A DNA stretch of 64,000 nucleotides, from positions 1 to 64,000 of the forward strand of contig PGZO01000019.1 of the NCBI GenBank assembly GCA_002841375.1. The letters are read 5' to 3'. This stretch comes from Firmicutes bacterium HGW-Firmicutes-7 (lineage in GTDB: Bacteria; Bacillota; Clostridia; Lachnospirales; Vallitaleaceae). The first letter of the stretch is position 1. Every line of letters starts with the position of its first letter. Positions 62,828-64,000 of the stretch are shown piece by piece. Under the pieces are notes generated by a model. The model had not been told where the DNA came from, made no database searches, and saw nothing but the letters and a program-made list of their open reading frames with translations. A program made the translations under genes and the position numbers.

Positions 62828-62970
62828 AGCATTTAATTGAAAAAAATAGTACTAAAGTTTAGCTTTTAAATAATGCGTTAGTTATAAATTGTTAGAAATA
62901 TATTTCCATTATTAATAGCAATTAGTGACATCATTCGTCAAAAAAACTATGAAACATCACATAAATATAC

Positions 62971-63016
62971 CACAACCAATATATGCGTTGTGAGGTTTAT
63001 TTATGCATGCTATAAT
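62971..63016 (+). promoter_or_regulatory. Promoter of the Cache sensor gene with an overlapping inverted repeat
   Basis: TTGTGA (62988-62993), a 17-bp spacer and TATAAT (63011-63016) with an upstream TG extension make a strong promoter. CACAAC (62971-62976) and GTTGTG (62987-62992), an inverted repeat with a 10-bp spacer, overlaps the -35, suggesting an operator. The rest of 62828-63054 is AT-rich with nothing else recognised. Confidence 0.65.
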
Positions 63017-63054
63017 TAATTACTATGAAGAAACCTAACTTGGAGGCTTATACC

Positions 63055-64000
63055 ATGAGTTTAAAGAAAAAAAACAGGGGATTTAATAAAAGCGAAAATC
63101 AAATACCCTTAAAAAATGAAAAGCTAAAAAAAGAAAGATTATCTATTAAAGTAAAATTGATTTTATCTCATATTTTGATAGCCGTTATACCAATTCTCAT
63201 TATCGTTATTACTTTAACTACACAAGCTAGTAATTCTTTATTAGAAAAAGTCAACAGCTCTAATTTAGCTTATGCGACAAAGGTTACAAAGATTTTAGAT
63301 GGGAATATAAAAAGCATTGAAGATAATACAAAACTTATTTTATCAGACATAAGATTGAATTCTACAGTCAGTAAGGATATCAATGATTATGATAGCTCTT
63401 ATGAAATGACAAAAGACAGACAAGAAAATTTTGATAAGAGTGTTCAAACCTTACAATTTTCCAATCCCATGATTAAAAACATATTTTTATTAAAAGATCA
63501 GGAAATTCTTGGGAGTGTACCTGTAGAGCTTAAGGGACAACTTGATGGATTTTTCAAGAGTGATGTTTATGAAAAAGTTCAAAAGGCTAATTTAGCACCT
63601 GTTTGGTTTTTCAATTTATATGGTACGCAAGACCTTTATGTTATGAGAAATATTAATAACAGTAATACTGGTGAATTTATTGGTGTTTTGGTTATTCAAG
63701 TGAAAAAAGACTTGATGATGGGAGATTTAAACAGTGATTTTGGCAGCTTAGCAAAATTGGCAATTATTGATCCATCAGGACAAGTGATTATGGAACAAAA
63801 AGATCAAACCGAATTAGGAGAAATACAATATCTAGATGAGTTAATGGCGCAGATGAATATCAACACAGAGAAAAATGAAGCCTTGATAGGAACCTTTCAG
63901 ACAAATAGTGGTGTTGAAGTTGAAAACATGATTCTTTATGGAAATTGCTCCAACAACTGGGTTTATTTATTGCAAATTCCCATAAGTGAATTCTTAGGGG
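63055..64000 (+). CDS. Cache-domain transmembrane sensor, N-terminal part (truncated by window end)
   Basis: An open frame of 315 codons runs off the end with no stop. A basic, cytoplasmic N-terminus (about 1-35) precedes a helix (about 37-60; ILIAVIPILIIVITLTT). The extracellular region that follows has the character of a double Cache domain: helix-rich start, then LAKLAIIDPSGQVI and NWVYLLQIPISEFL strands near the end. The continuation should reveal a second helix, HAMP and either a chemoreceptor or kinase/cyclase output. The ATG has TTGGAGG upstream. Confidence 0.75.
   Translation, partial: MSLKKKNRGFNKSENQIPLKNEKLKKERLSIKVKLILSHILIAVIPILIIVITLTTQASNSLLEKVNSSNLAYATKVTKILDGNIKSIEDNTKLILSDIRLNSTVSKDINDYDSSYEMTKDRQENFDKSVQTLQFSNPMIKNIFLLKDQEILGSVPVELKGQLDGFFKSDVYEKVQKANLAPVWFFNLYGTQDLYVMRNINNSNTGEFIGVLVIQVKKDLMMGDLNSDFGSLAKLAIIDPSGQVIMEQKDQTELGEIQYLDELMAQMNINTEKNEALIGTFQTNSGVEVENMILYGNCSNNWVYLLQIPISEFLG

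Overview
The window is low-GC, gene-dense DNA from an anaerobic Firmicute, most likely a spore-forming, motile member of the Clostridia. This rests on strong AGGAGG ribosome sites with TTG/GTG starts, a six-gene Rnf complex, a sensory [FeFe]-hydrogenase-like protein, a RecU-type resolvase, the clostridial sepF-yggT-ylmH-divIVA block, a SleB-like hydrolase, a LysM/M14 peptidase, methyl-accepting chemotaxis and Cache sensors, and c-di-GMP enzymes. Nearly everything is on the + strand; only two small genes near 46-47 kb are on the - strand. I see no rRNA, tRNA, CRISPR array, prophage or intact insertion sequence.

Layout. 0.4-6.5 kb: asnB, a small membrane protein, an RluA-family pseudouridine synthase, queG, recU, a SleB-like hydrolase and a small membrane protein. 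6.6-13.7 kb: a histidine operon hisZ-G-D-C-B-H-F-IE behind a perfect-consensus promoter; hisA is missing from it. 13.8-20.7 kb: a chemoreceptor and a 1634-residue secreted alpha-2-macroglobulin-like protein without a thioester motif, followed by a 13-bp tandem repeat. 21-26.8 kb: a large multi-PAS histidine kinase overlapping a receiver-GGDEF protein, then a CPBP protease and an acetyltransferase. 26.9-30.0 kb: a five-gene redox/H2-sensing cassette (DRTGG, HATPase, HydS-like protein, DRTGG, HATPase). 30.2-35.1 kb: rnfCDGEAB. Both of these last operons have Rex-like palindromes at their promoters. 35.5-46 kb: the cell-shape and division locus (DUF4321, maf, radC, mreBCD, an enlarged PBP2, minCDE, rodA, mgsA). 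46.1-48.2 kb: two - strand small genes and a LysM-M14 peptidase whose catalytic Glu is Lys. 48.2-56.1 kb: a radical SAM gene, a HlyD-like protein, yggS, sepF, yggT, ylmH, divIVA, aroB, lspA, rluD. 56.2-59.0 kb: pyrR, pyrB, pyrC, where both enzymes have several altered active-site residues. 59.2-64 kb: a YtxH protein, a substrate-binding/PAS/GGDEF/HD-GYP receptor, an HD protein and the start of a Cache sensor cut by the window edge.

The best candidates for new biology are: (1) the pyrB-pyrC pair, which overlap by 8 bp and both depart from consensus at substrate-binding and catalytic positions; (2) the HydS-like cassette directly upstream of rnf, with Rex-like operators at both promoters, suggesting a redox circuit controlling Rnf; (3) a His-rich C-terminal tail on HisZ encoded just before the hisG start; (4) a 133-bp nested inverted repeat after rnfB; (5) a 20-bp sequence repeated exactly before the histidine kinase and before pyrB. 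All functional claims come from reading motifs; no database search was run.
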